Assembly (NCBI GenBank): GCA_002284615.2
Contig: MU070129.1
Span: 37,528 to 47,949 of the forward strand
Source: Dunaliella salina
Lineage: Eukaryota > Chlorophyta > Chlorophyceae > Chlamydomonadales > Dunaliellaceae
Reading direction: 5' to 3'
DNA: 10,422 bases
A program made the position numbers and the translations under genes. Positions 1 through 7,640 of the stretch are shown piece by piece. Within the stretch, counting starts at the first letter, position 1; the number at the start of each line of letters is the position of its first letter. Below the pieces are notes generated by a model. It saw only the letters and a list, made by a program, of their open reading frames with translations. It searched no databases and was not told the origin of the DNA.

Positions 1-41
<41 letters not shown>

Positions 42-75
42 CCCCCATGCGCGTGCGTGCGCATGCGCACATGCT
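1..75. repeat. (GT)n / (GC)n microsatellite at window edge
   Basis: About 33 bases of GT repeat pass into GCGCGC and then GTGCGTGCGCATGCGCAC, all alternating purine and pyrimidine. Such tracts can adopt Z-form DNA. The tract is cut by the window edge. Confidence 0.95.
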
Positions 76-471
76 TGCTTGCACCAACAAACATATGCAC
101 TCAGTATTTGATGCGCAAGCTGGGGTGTGTGGAGGAGAGGCACGAGCAAGCGAGTCTTCCAATTCCAATGCAGGTTACCGACGACTAAGCTTGCTGCATA
201 TCGACTCTGTGCTAGAGTCTGCGACTCCCACTGCACCTGCCCTTGATTCACTTCCTTGCCTTCTCCAACGGATCATCGTGTCGTTATGCTGATCCTATGC
301 TCCCCTCCACTTCTTTTCCTTTTCCCTGCATTTCCCTTCAGTTGATCCTACCCTTGTCCTCCTGCTGATCTAGCGCATGTCTCAGGATAACTCCATCGTT
401 TTCCTTTTCCTTCCCTTCCATTGACCTTATGCACGTATCGCTACTAAACTTGTGCGTGTTAAACGATGTAA
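76..471. other. Intron or downstream sequence, pyrimidine-rich, no gene seen
   Basis: I see no SF3A2 exon or other coding signal here. The plus strand is rich in short C/T runs. Loosely repeated blocks of the form cttttcctt...cttgatccta recur near 310-350, 397-430 and again near 846-890, suggesting an old, strongly decayed tandem repeat. Confidence 0.5.
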
Positions 472-760
472 TGCTCGCGCCCTTCTATTGATTTGGTGCG
501 CTGGTCTCCACGACTTTTCCTGCTGCTCGCTTACCATGCATGCTATGCAGCATCCACTGAGGGGTGGCTATTGAGGGCTGCAAGCTTCACATCAGGGCCT
601 CAAATCTCGTGCACGTCTAAGGAAGCAGTGCTCGCGCCCTTCTATTCATCTGGTGCGCTGGTCTCCATGACTTTCCCTGCTGCCTGCTGACCATGGATGC
701 TATGCGGCATCCACTGAGGGGTGGCTATTGAGGACTGCAATGTTCATCAGGGCCTCAAAT
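472..760. repeat. Two-copy tandem duplication, about 157-bp period
   Basis: The block 472-605 (starting tgctcgcgcccttctatt, ending gggcctcaaat) is repeated at 629-760 with scattered substitutions and a net 2-bp change in spacing. Shared landmarks include tggtgcgctggtctcca and gcatccactgaggggtggct. There is no coding signal consistent between the copies. Confidence 0.9.
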
Positions 761-1204
761 GTGGCATGTCAAGCCCTCTTAGAAATCGCGAGAAGTCCTG
801 ACATCTGACCCACGGAGAAGTCAAGCTGTGATCCCGTTCCATCAACGTCCACTGTCTTCCTTTTTCACTTTTCTACACTTGATCTTATTCACTCATCTGC
901 ACTTGATTCGTACTGGAGTGTTTGAATTCAGCACTCATGCACAGCCATGCTCCCATCAGGGGACCTCCACATTCGGCAAGCTTGCAAAGTGCACGCTCTT
1001 CAATCAATGGAAGACGTACCTCGGTTGCGGAAGTGGAACTGCATGGAGTAGATCTTGCTGTCAGGGTCCCCTGGAGGAAAAAGGAAAGGAACAGGAGAAA
1101 GTCGGCACACACAGCAGTTGAGCCAGTGGGAATGGAAGGGTGAGGGCAGAAATCTTGACTACAGGGAGGAGCAAGAAGGAGCCAACAGAGTGGTAGGAAA
1201 AGTT
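761..1204. other. Low-repeat stretch, no gene seen
   Basis: Nothing recognisable was found on either strand. Open frames here are short and overlap on both strands without a family signature. It probably belongs to the last SF3A2 intron, because no exon following 2170 was found. Confidence 0.4.
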
Positions 1205-1858
1205 CACAAACAAGACGCACAGACATGCCGGCGGAATTCACCGTACTCAATGCTGCAAACAGAGTTTGCCGGTCGAAGTACACATCTGGGAAGCAGAACA
1301 AGCAACGAAGTGCAGGACTTCACAAACACGCACAGACAAGTCGGCGCAGGTCACAGCGCACAATGCTGCAAACACACAGGAAAGCCGGTCGGTGTGCGCA
1401 CCTGGAAAGAAGAACAAGCAACAAAGTGTAGCACTTCGCACAAACATACACAGACACGTCGGTGCACTTTGCCGTGCACAATGCTGCAAACAGGTATGCC
1501 AGTGCACACACCTTGTGAGGGAGAACAAGCAACAAATTGCTAGTTCACAAACAGGACACACAGACACGTCCGCGCAGGTCACAGCGCACAACACTGCAAC
1601 AGAGTATGCCAGTTGGAGCACACGCCTTGGGAACAAGAGCAAGCAATAAATTGAGATTGGTGCGAGTCACCGCGCGCAATGCTGCAAACAGAGTACGCTG
1701 GTCGAAGTGCACACCTTGGGAACGAGGGCAAGAAACAAATTGCAGTATTACACAAACAAGACACTAACATGTTGGCGCGAGTCGCCGCGCACAATGCAAA
1801 TTGAGTATGCTAGTCGAAGTGCACACCCCGGGAACCAGAGCAAGCAACAAGTTGCGGA
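1205..1858. repeat. Minisatellite, six degenerate units of about 92-118 bp
   Basis: Units begin near 1205, 1321, 1439, 1546, 1659 and 1751. Each (the fifth truncated) carries CACAAACA...CACAGACA, then gcacaatgctgcaaaca, a gtcgaagtgcacacctt-like stretch and gaacaagcaacaaa. The divergence between units indicates an old array. Open frames across it on both strands are by-products of the repeat. Confidence 0.9.
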
Positions 1859-1949
1859 GAAAGGGCCTGCTTGCTTCCAGCTCTAAACAAGTGACCCACA
1901 TCAGGGTCGGTCACGTGGCATAAAAATTGCAGCCTCCTGTGAGAGCTCT

Positions 1950-2169
1950 TGCATGCATTTAAACACTGGTCTGCATGCATTGTACACACACACAAGCATT
2001 CCAGAGCACGCAAACGCTCCCAGATGCGCGCTCACAGGCGCTCGCTTCCAAGCGCACACTTGTTGTGCACCTTCAATTACTGGTCTGCATGCGTTGTACA
2101 CACAAGCAATCCAGCATGCGAACATTCCCAGATGTGCGCTCACAGGCGCCCGCTTTCAGGCACACTCAC
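1950..2169. repeat. Two-copy tandem repeat (about 110 bp) abutting the last exon's donor
   Basis: Copies 1950-2062 and 2063-2169 share ctggtctgcatgc(a/g)ttgtacacacaca, tcccagatg(c/t)gcgctcacaggcgc and a cacac end. The second copy ends exactly at the SF3A2 donor. In transcript sense the first 100 or so bases of the intron are therefore duplicated. At the equivalent donor position in the outer copy (near 2058-2063) the sequence is acaagtgtgc instead of gtgagtgtgc, so the donor is lost. Confidence 0.85.
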
Positions 2170-2264
2170 AGTGCGTGAAGAGGCGCCCCTCTGTTTTGTC
2201 TACCTCCACGTTGGGAACTTTGAAGGCGATGACCTCGTAGGGGTCTGCAGCAAACAACAGGTAC
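2170..2264 (-). CDS. SF3A2: SF3A2 internal exon (fourth in window), YLLFAADPYE...FTH segment
   Basis: The acceptor is gaccgcag|G, and the first base completes the Met codon split by the previous intron. The exon reads YLLFAADPYEVIAFKVPN, then VEVDKTEGRLFTH, and ends with a single T before a strong gtgagt donor. In the family the next residue after FTH or FSH is Trp (TGG), so the leftover T is what a Trp codon split in phase 1 would leave. This block is the highly conserved C-terminal part of the SF3A2 core, before the family's variable, often Pro-rich tail. I found no following exon in the remaining 2169 bases, so the gene must continue past the left edge. The exon is flanked on both sides by decayed copies: of its acceptor and 5' part at about 2421-2490, and of its donor region near 2060. 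Confidence 0.93.
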
Positions 2265-2420
2265 CTGCGGTCGTCATTGGGCGGTGACAGGAAATCTTCT
2301 GGACAAACACCGTGTGGATGCGAATCCAATCGTCGGTAAGACATACAAACTTACACACATATTGAACAACGGTGTGAATATTCATGCTGCAAGTACCCGC
2401 GATTGGCATTACAGCAGTGT

Positions 2421-2490
2421 GCACTTGCATGAAGCGCCGATGGGCTGAAGTTTGCGGCAAACAACAGGAAATGCCTGCAGGTGCCATTGG
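2421..2490 (-). pseudogene. Decayed duplicate of the fourth SF3A2 exon (5' part with acceptor)
   Basis: The minus strand reads ccaatggcacctgcag followed by a stretch containing CCTGTTGTTTGCCGCA and then CATCGGCGCTTCA. This aligns, with small gaps, to the real ccaatgacgaccgcag, CCTGTTGTTTGCTGCA and CATCGCCTTCA. The acceptor tgcag is intact but small insertions and deletions break the reading frame. It lies about 210 bp upstream of the real acceptor. Confidence 0.7.
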
Positions 2491-2683
2491 ATGGCTAGCA
2501 GTCAACCGTTTTGATGGGAGGCTTCATTTGCACCTGCGGTCAAAACCAGGTTGCAGGGTGCAATGGCGCAAAACAACGACTGTGCAGGAGTTTGCAGCAC
2601 ACATTTGGTGCAGGCGCAGATGAGGGCATCAGCTTGTCTCGATGATGAGGGTCTCGGCTTGCTTGCCAACCCTCATTGATTCC

Positions 2684-3178
2684 ATGATGATGATGATGGT
2701 GATGATGATGATGAAGGCACGATGGAAGGTACAATGAAGGTGCACCACCACATCAACTTCATAATGATGAAGGCATATTATTACACCATCATGAAGAAAC
2801 ACCATGAAAATGCATCATCATGATGATGTATCGTGATGATGAAGGCATATCATTACATCGTCATGAAGATACATCATGAAGATGCGTCATCATGATGAAG
2901 GCATATCATTACACCATCATGAAAATACATCGTGCAGATGCATCATATCATCATGAAGATACATTAACATGCTACATCATCATGAAGATACATCATCATG
3001 ATGAAAGCATATCATTACACCATAATGAAGGTACACATCGTCATGAAGATACATCATGAAGATACATCATCATGACGGCATGTCATTCCACCATAATGAA
3101 GATACATCATCATCATGATGACGCCATGCCATTACATCATCATAATGATGGAGGTGCACCACCACAACACCTTCACGT
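2684..3178. repeat. ATG trinucleotide and CATCATGA(AGATA) degenerate minisatellite
   Basis: An ATG/GAT trinucleotide run (about 2684-2716) leads into roughly 450 bases of degenerate units built from CATCATGAAGATACATC and GATGAAGGCATATCATTACACC. The array lies inside SF3A2 intron 3. Poly-His open frames here are artefacts of the repeat. Similar short sequences flank it (gatgagggcatcagcttg near 2621 and gatgagggccacagcttg near 3179). Confidence 0.9.
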
Positions 3179-3300
3179 GATGAGGGCCACAGCTTGCCAG
3201 CAGGATGGAGATTGGACGTGTTCCAAAAAAGCTGACAATTTCCTGCTCAACACATCATGATGCAAAAAATGACTCAGAGCTGATACACAGCAAATCTGCT

Positions 3301-3332
3301 CCTGAGCAGGAACCACTCCTGAGCAGGAACTA
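3301..3332. repeat. Short direct repeat, 17-bp period
   Basis: The block cctgagcaggaac(c/t)act occurs twice in tandem inside SF3A2 intron 3. No function is indicated. Confidence 0.8.
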
Positions 3333-3411
3333 CTGGTGCAAGTTCCCAAGTCGTGAGCTCACACAGCCAAGCCTCCATCAGACTTGCTTGCATTGCGTGC
3401 TCACAAGTGCG

Positions 3412-3413
<2 letters not shown>

Positions 3414-3499
<86 letters not shown>

Positions 3500-3512
3500 C
3501 TCTCTCTCTCTC
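3414..3512. repeat. (CA)n then (CT)n microsatellite next to the third exon's donor
   Basis: The tract consists of 83 bases of CA repeat (3414-3496), then g and 15 bases of CT repeat (3498-3512). In transcript sense this is (GA)n followed by (GT)n, beginning about 11 bases inside the intron after the gtgcgg donor. Confidence 0.95.
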
Positions 3513-3523
3513 AATCACCGCAC

Positions 3524-3618
3524 ATGTAGGCTTTGTCTGTGGGCTCCACCCTCTGCTCATACGCAGACATGAAGCGGTACCGGGGCTTGATGCCCTCCTC
3601 AATCTCAGGGTACTCAAT
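3524..3618 (-). CDS. SF3A2: SF3A2 internal exon (third in window), IEYPEI...FMSAYEQRVEP segment
   Basis: The acceptor is tgtgtctgcag|ATT. The 95-bp exon reads IEYPEIEEGIKPRYRFMSAY, then EQRVEPTDKAY, and ends with AT before a gtgcgg donor. The family segment is the (I/V)xYPEI...P(R/H)(H/Y)RFMS(A/S)YEQ block that follows SLLFQ, and it joins the preceding exon in phase 0 as expected. The split last codon AT|G is completed by the first base of the next exon, giving KAYMYLLFAA, which fits the family's DK-x-Y-x-YLLFAAEPYE. The gtgcgg donor is weaker than the others. It is followed within about a dozen bases by (GA)n and then a long (GT)n tract in transcript sense. An in-frame reading through gtgcgg would soon reach a TGA stop. 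A decayed copy of the exon's first half lies in the upstream intron at about 3683-3713. Confidence 0.93.
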
Positions 3619-3682
3619 CTGCAGACACATACACAACAGGCAACAGTGTGAACTTCTAAATTGCTACAAGAGTGAACAAGGA

Positions 3683-3713
3683 GCTTAGTGCCCTCGATTT
3701 GAGAGTACTCAAC
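3683..3713 (-). pseudogene. Decayed duplicate of the third SF3A2 exon (5' part)
   Basis: The minus strand reads tatgtgtttgtctgcgg, then GTTGAGTACTCTCAAATCGA. This aligns with the real acceptor and exon start (tatgtgtctgcag, then ATTGAGTACCCTGAGATTGA). The translation V-E-Y-S-Q-I-E resembles I-E-Y-P-E-I-E. The acceptor AG has become GG. It sits 95 bp upstream of the real exon's acceptor in the same intron. Confidence 0.7.
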
Positions 3714-3726
3714 CCGCAGACAAACA

Positions 3727-4374
3727 CATAAGAATGCATGGCAGGCACCATACCGGGCATCTGTACCGCTATCTGTGGGTTGTGGTGTGAGAGGACACTT
3801 CCAGCTCTTTTGAGCCGATGTGTCTTCTCTTCCTTAATTGATACAGGGAGAGTTTTGCTGGGCCTGCAAGGCTTCTTTCATCTTCTCTTTCTTGGGCCAT
3901 CCCCCCAACCTGCAGACAGATTCACAGCAGTGCACAACGCACGGGGGAATGAGCAAGCGTTCTGTCAGGTATACTCATGTATACGCTCGCTTGCGAGGTT
4001 TCTGTGTCTGCAATTGATGTGGGTAGGAAAGTTGCTTGATTTTAAAAAGGAGGCACTTCATGCATGCATGCAGTAGGTGCCGTACAATTTGCAAATGCAC
4101 CTGTGCACCCACACCAACCCACTCACATGCCCACAACCAAACCCACGACTTGCACAGGGAAGACATTTGTACATTCCTGTAGGTAAGGGAGGCTTTGAGC
4201 CAGACCAAGCGCGCCCCGACAGCACTACACAAGTATTGTGGAGCTGATGTGCACCCTGCACTCCGTTAGCAACATGCCGGAACTCAAATATGACAGCAGG
4301 ATTCCAACCCATGCTGTATGAACGAACAACACATGCTGTATGAACAAACGACACAGGCCACGCCTTGTTTCAGA
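3727..4374. other. Mostly unique intron 2 sequence, no gene seen
   Basis: No SF3A2 or other recognisable exon was found. On the minus strand, a ctgcag acceptor-like site near 3911-3916 is followed by an open GWPKKEKMKEALQAQQ-like reading that resembles nothing I know. A 22-bp-period direct repeat (catgctgtatgaac(g/a)aac(a/g)ac) occurs at 4310-4330 and 4332-4352. Confidence 0.45.
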
Positions 4375-4622
4375 CGGATCAAGGCAAAAACTTAAATGGC
4401 TATTGAGTTTGACCACGTGACCCCTAAATTTAGGTCCCAATTGCCCCTGAATGGGGTGAACGATGACCCTAATCCTAACCTAACATAACCTAATCCTAAA
4501 CTTAACCTAAACCTAACCTAAAAGGGGGACACACGGACCCTAAATGGGGGGGACTCAGACCCCGTAACTCAGGGTCACGTGGTCAAACGCACCCGCCATT
4601 TATGATTTTGCCGCGGATCAAG
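4375..4622. mobile_element. Small non-autonomous inverted-repeat element (MITE-like, possibly Mutator-type)
   Basis: The arms GTTTGACCACGTGACCC (4407-4423) and its exact reverse complement (4572-4588) face each other. Similarity extends outward through AAATGGC to GCAAAA, so the element runs from about 4384 to 4611-4613. The 9-bp sequence CGGATCAAG stands at both outer ends (4375-4383 and 4614-4622), as expected of a target-site duplication. A 9-bp duplication is typical of Mutator-like elements. The interior holds telomere-like CCTAA/CCTAAA repeats and no coding sequence. The right end has two extra bases between arm and duplication, so the exact boundary is uncertain. Confidence 0.7.
4468..4523. 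repeat. Interstitial telomere-like repeats (CCTAA, CCTAAA)
   Basis: Degenerate runs of ccctaatcctaacctaac and ttaacctaaacctaac resemble plant- and protist-type telomere repeats. They lie in the middle of the inverted-repeat element, so they are more likely part of it than a former chromosome end. Confidence 0.8.
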
Positions 4623-4683
4623 CTCCCTGGCTTATGCTAAGGATTAGAAAAGGAGCGAGTGCTTGCGTGCGTGTTGCTTGCGT

Positions 4684-4690
4684 GCGCGCG

Positions 4691-4779
<89 letters not shown>

Positions 4780-4787
4780 GCGCGCGT
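4684..4787. repeat. (CG)n(CA)n(CG)n alternating tract
   Basis: An uninterrupted alternating purine-pyrimidine tract of about 100 bases has CG repeats at both ends and close to 40 CA units between them. It lies in SF3A2 intron 2. Sequences of this kind are the classic candidates for Z-DNA. Confidence 0.95.
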
Positions 4788-5129
4788 GGCTGCAAGTTCA
4801 GAGATCAATTTGTCGTGAGTGGTGTGTCAAGCTGGAACAGGCCTGCTCCATGTGTGAATGGATTGACAAACCTAAAGGGCAGACATCTTGGCGCACATGC
4901 TGTGAAGGCATGTGGTTGTGAGGGTGCACGTCTGTTTCAATGGTGAATGTATTTGTTGTGCAAAATGGCATGAGGACCACCGCATCAATTCATATGGTCC
5001 AATGACGCCAGAAGAGAGCAATTCCTCAAATTGAAGGTTAAAAATTATAGTTAAGTATAAGATGTATCGAGTATGTAAGGCAAGGATGAGGGCATGCATG
5101 AGCGAACAAGAGGCTGTGCCCTTCCTCAC
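4788..5129. other. Unique intron 2 sequence after the second exon's donor, no gene seen
   Basis: This is the 5' part of intron 2 in transcript sense. I see no repeats of note and no coding signal. The minus-strand open frame here is simply the exon read on through its donor. Confidence 0.5.
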
Positions 5130-5206
5130 CTGGAACAGAAGCGATCTCTGCCGAGTCTCGGCATCAAACTGCTTGGTCACGCGATAGCCAGGCCGCCCAA
5201 TCTTCA
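5130..5206 (-). CDS. SF3A2: SF3A2 internal exon (second in window), conserved VKIGRPGY core
   Basis: The acceptor is ttttgtgttgcag|TG and the donor CAG|gtgagg. Joined to the phase-1 end of the preceding exon, the first bases complete a Val codon and the exon reads VKIGRPGYRVTKQFDAE, then TRQRSLLFQ, ending in phase 0. The KIGRPGY...TKQ...SLLFQ motif is the signature of SF3A2, just after the zinc-finger linker. At 77 bp it is not a multiple of three, so skipping it would shift the frame. Three partial tandem copies lie immediately upstream in the transcript (highest bases 5322, 5437 and 5552) and a fifth at 6701-6775. Only this copy carries the family's SLLFQ ending and a consensus donor, so I take it as the functional exon. 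Its acceptor region is nearly identical to those of two upstream copies. Confidence 0.93.
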
Positions 5207-5552
5207 CTGCAACACAAAAGTGATGCACACAGTTTAATGGGGTTGTGAGTACTGCTCTCCTGGTTTTTTTGCCTCTGCATCGAACTGCTTGGTCACGCGA
5301 TAGCCAGGCGGCCCAATCTTCACTGCAACACAAAAGTGATGCACACAGTTTAATGGGGTTGTGAGTATTGCTCTCCTGGTTTTTTGCCTCTGCATCGTAC
5401 TGCTTGGTCACGCGATAGCCAGGCCGCCCAATCTTCACTGCAACACAAAATTGATGCACACAGTTTGATAAGGTCGTGAGTATTGCTCTCCTGGTTTTTT
5501 GCCCCGGCATAAAACTGCTTGGTCATGCGATAGCCAGGCCGCCCTACCTTCA
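5207..5552 (-). repeat. Three-copy tandem array of partial SF3A2 second exon plus acceptor
   Basis: Three units of 115-116 bp lie directly upstream (in transcript sense) of the real exon. Each contains the exon's 5' portion, reading VKIGRPGYRVTKQ(F/Y)DAE in the two nearest copies and a more diverged VGRPGYRMTKQF in the outermost. A shared non-exonic tail and the intron end follow. The exon-like starts are at 5322, 5437 and 5552, against 5206 for the real exon. The two nearest copies keep an intact ttgcag acceptor; the outermost has a shortened acceptor region. All lack the real exon's SLLFQ end and its gtgagg donor. Only the nearest copy retains a GT (gtactc) at the equivalent downstream point (5251-5252); in the others it reads atactc. 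Confidence 0.9.
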
Positions 5553-5583
5553 CTGCACAATTTGACGAGGTTTTTAATGACTG

Positions 5584-6690
5584 TTGGTCAGGCTGGGCGT
5601 GCTAGGCAAAGATAGAGGGAGGTATTTACCTCTATTTTTGAAGCAGGCGGACTCCCGCCTTTTTTGTATGCAAAATAGTTTTGGTTTTTTTCACTTTTAC
5701 AACAAAGAAAGTGGGAATGAGGTGTTGCAGGTGAGCCAGGAGCATATTTTGAAAACTGGCCATTCCCTGCGAATTGGGTGCCATGATGCATGTTTTGACC
5801 CGAATTGGCCCCATTTCTTTTGGCTCTCAGGTAATTTTTGTGTCAAACCTGACCCATCGGAGTGAAAAAAGGGGGTGGGTAAAAATTGGCCCCAAAGCAC
5901 TTGGAGCATGAACGCGTCTGCGAGGCAAAAGTGGTGCAAAACTGGAAAGCGCGCATGCGCAGCACCTGGCCGCGTTCTGAGCATGCAGTCTTGTCAAGTA
6001 TGTTCTTCAAATATGCCCTGCCAAGTTTGGGGGCCCAAGTGTGGATGTGCGCGTTCCTGGGGCTTGGTCAAGGCTGGGAGCTGTCTGGACAAGGCTGGGA
6101 GCTCTTGTCAAACAAAGGGTCTTAGCGGGTGCAGCAAACTCAGTTTTTATGCCAGCAGGTTCGTCAGTGACATAAAAAGTCAAAATGCCGACACCTCACC
6201 GCATGGCAGCCCCAGCTATTTTGAACTCCAGCAGATGAGCTTGTCGGGATATTCAAAAAATAATTCATAAAAACGATTGCTTAAGTCGGCCCTCCAATTC
6301 ATTCACGCATTGCAAAGCCTTGGTTTCTTGCCATTTTTCTGCCAAAATTGAGCGATTTCTGAAACCCCGTCCCTGCCCCCCGGAACCCCCCGGATATGTT
6401 CCTGATAAAATGCCAAACCATCGCTGTAGGTCAGGCAAGCCGGGAGAGGGCCTCCTGAGGACCCCATTCTGGCAGGGATTTGGACTGATTCCTGGCCCCT
6501 CCGGCTCAAAGTGAGTACACAGGGTTGCTTGGCTGTCCTTAGGGTGAGGTCCTGCATGCTCAGAAGTGGGAGGAGCTGTTGCTTCATTACCTCAAACATG
6601 CATGCCCAGCCTGACTGTTGGTCTTTGTGCATGAAATAGCTCAAATCGCGCATAATCCAGGTCCCCTGATCTGCATTTTCACAACAGTTT
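5584..6690. other. Low-repeat part of intron 1, no gene recognised
   Basis: Several short open frames occur on both strands but none shows a family signature or plausible splice-site pair. Small details: ggcggactcccgcc followed by a T-run near 5647-5667, and a 14-bp direct repeat caaggctgggagct at 6069-6082 and 6090-6103. The phrase aattggcccca recurs near 5803 and 5885. It could contain an old transposon remnant, but I cannot name one. Confidence 0.4.
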
Positions 6691-6700
6691 CAGGAGTGTT

Positions 6701-6775
6701 GGGTACTGCTCTCCTGGCGGTTCGCCTCTGCGTGAAACTGCTCTGCCACGCGATAGCCAGGGCGCCCAATTTTCA
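6701..6775 (-). pseudogene. Older dispersed copy of the SF3A2 second exon
   Basis: The minus strand reads VKIGRPGYRVAEQFHAEANRQESST without a stop. It matches the exon-like copies at 5207-5552 in both its exon part and the following tail (AGGAGAGCAGTAC), so it shares their ancestry. The base pair before the exon-like start is TG (aaatg) where the real exon has AG, so the acceptor is lost. It lies about 1.2 kb upstream of the tandem array within the same intron. Confidence 0.8.
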
Positions 6776-7017
6776 CATTTGCAGGCAAGAACGCTTGGTG
6801 CCCAGCTGATGCAGAAGAGTCAGCGAGCTGAGGTGCTACATTTGGGTTTGAGAGACATAATCAAGTATGACAAAAAAATATGTAAATAGGGGTTCCACAT
6901 GGCTCTGGATGTCACTTGACACCACAAAGGGCATCATTGCATCAATGCACTTGAAGCTATACTTGTGTACAGAAAGGACGCTGTAATTCTTTGTTCTTCT
7001 CTGCCTACAACTGCAGG
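6776..7017. other. Unique intron 1 spacer, no gene seen
   Basis: AT-richer sequence between the old exon copy and the CA-rich array. Nothing recognisable was found on either strand. Confidence 0.4.
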
Positions 7018-7356
7018 CTGGCACACACAGGCATTGGCGGGCGCAAACCACACACCAGCACAGGCTCGCACACACAAGCGCTGTCTGGCACACACAAACA
7101 CAGGGCAATTCGTCACAGGTCGGCATACACAAGCAATAGCTGGCTTACACCGGTACAGGCCAGCACACACAGGCACAAGGCAACCTTTCATAGCTGATTG
7201 GCGCACACAAGCACAGGTCGGCACACACAAGCGCTGGCTGGCACAAACAGGCACAAGCTGGCACGCACCAGCACAGGGTAATCTTCAACAGCTGACTGGC
7301 ACACACAAGTGCTGCCTGGCACACATAGGCACAGGGCAATCTTCAACAGCTGGCTG

Positions 7357-7426
<70 letters not shown>

Positions 7427-7640
7427 CCACACACCCACCCACCCACCCACACCCACCCACACACCCACACCCACACCCACAAGCACATGCTGGCACACAC
7501 CGGCACAGGTTAGCACACACCGGCACAGTGCAGTCTTTAACAATTGGCTGACACACTCAGACACAGGCTGGCACACACAAACGCTGGATGGCACACACAG
7601 GCGCTAGCTGGCACAAGGCACAGGGGAATCTTTCACCGCA
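7018..7640. repeat. Nested CA-rich minisatellite with embedded (CA)n
   Basis: Short units of about 20-24 bp of the form CTGGCACACACAGGCACAGG are interrupted periodically by a longer motif like cagggcaatcttcaacagctggctgg (near 7098, 7175, 7273, 7330, 7523 and 7619). A pure (CA)n run (about 7358-7414) grades into CACCCACCC repeats to about 7480. It lies within SF3A2 intron 1. Poly Thr-His and Cys-Val open frames here are artefacts. Confidence 0.9.

Noticed and set aside
2540..2734. Minus-strand open frame with a poly-His run
   Set aside because: The His run is the ATG trinucleotide repeat read on the other strand, with no conserved flanks.
3205..3651. Plus-strand frame with a long Thr-His run
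   Set aside because: The run is the (CA)n microsatellite; the sequence around it is the antisense of a conserved SF3A2 exon.
3840..3916. Possible extra exon on the minus strand after a ctgcag site
   Set aside because: The flanking SF3A2 exons already join in frame across this intron, the peptide matches no family I know, and no good donor follows. A third, very decayed copy of exon 3's acceptor is conceivable but too weak to claim.
4468..4523. True chromosome end
   Set aside because: The repeats are short, degenerate and enclosed by inverted repeats with unique sequence on both sides.
4829..4838. ctggaacag match to the end of the second exon
   Set aside because: Only nine bases plus little flanking similarity, so chance cannot be excluded.
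4872..5510. Minus-strand 212-codon open frame as a stand-alone gene
   Set aside because: It is the real second SF3A2 exon plus its tandem partial copies and intron read through. One copy is read out of frame, and it runs past a consensus donor.
5640..5670. Bacterial-type hairpin and T-run terminator
   Set aside because: The stem is only about five bases and the context is a eukaryotic intron.
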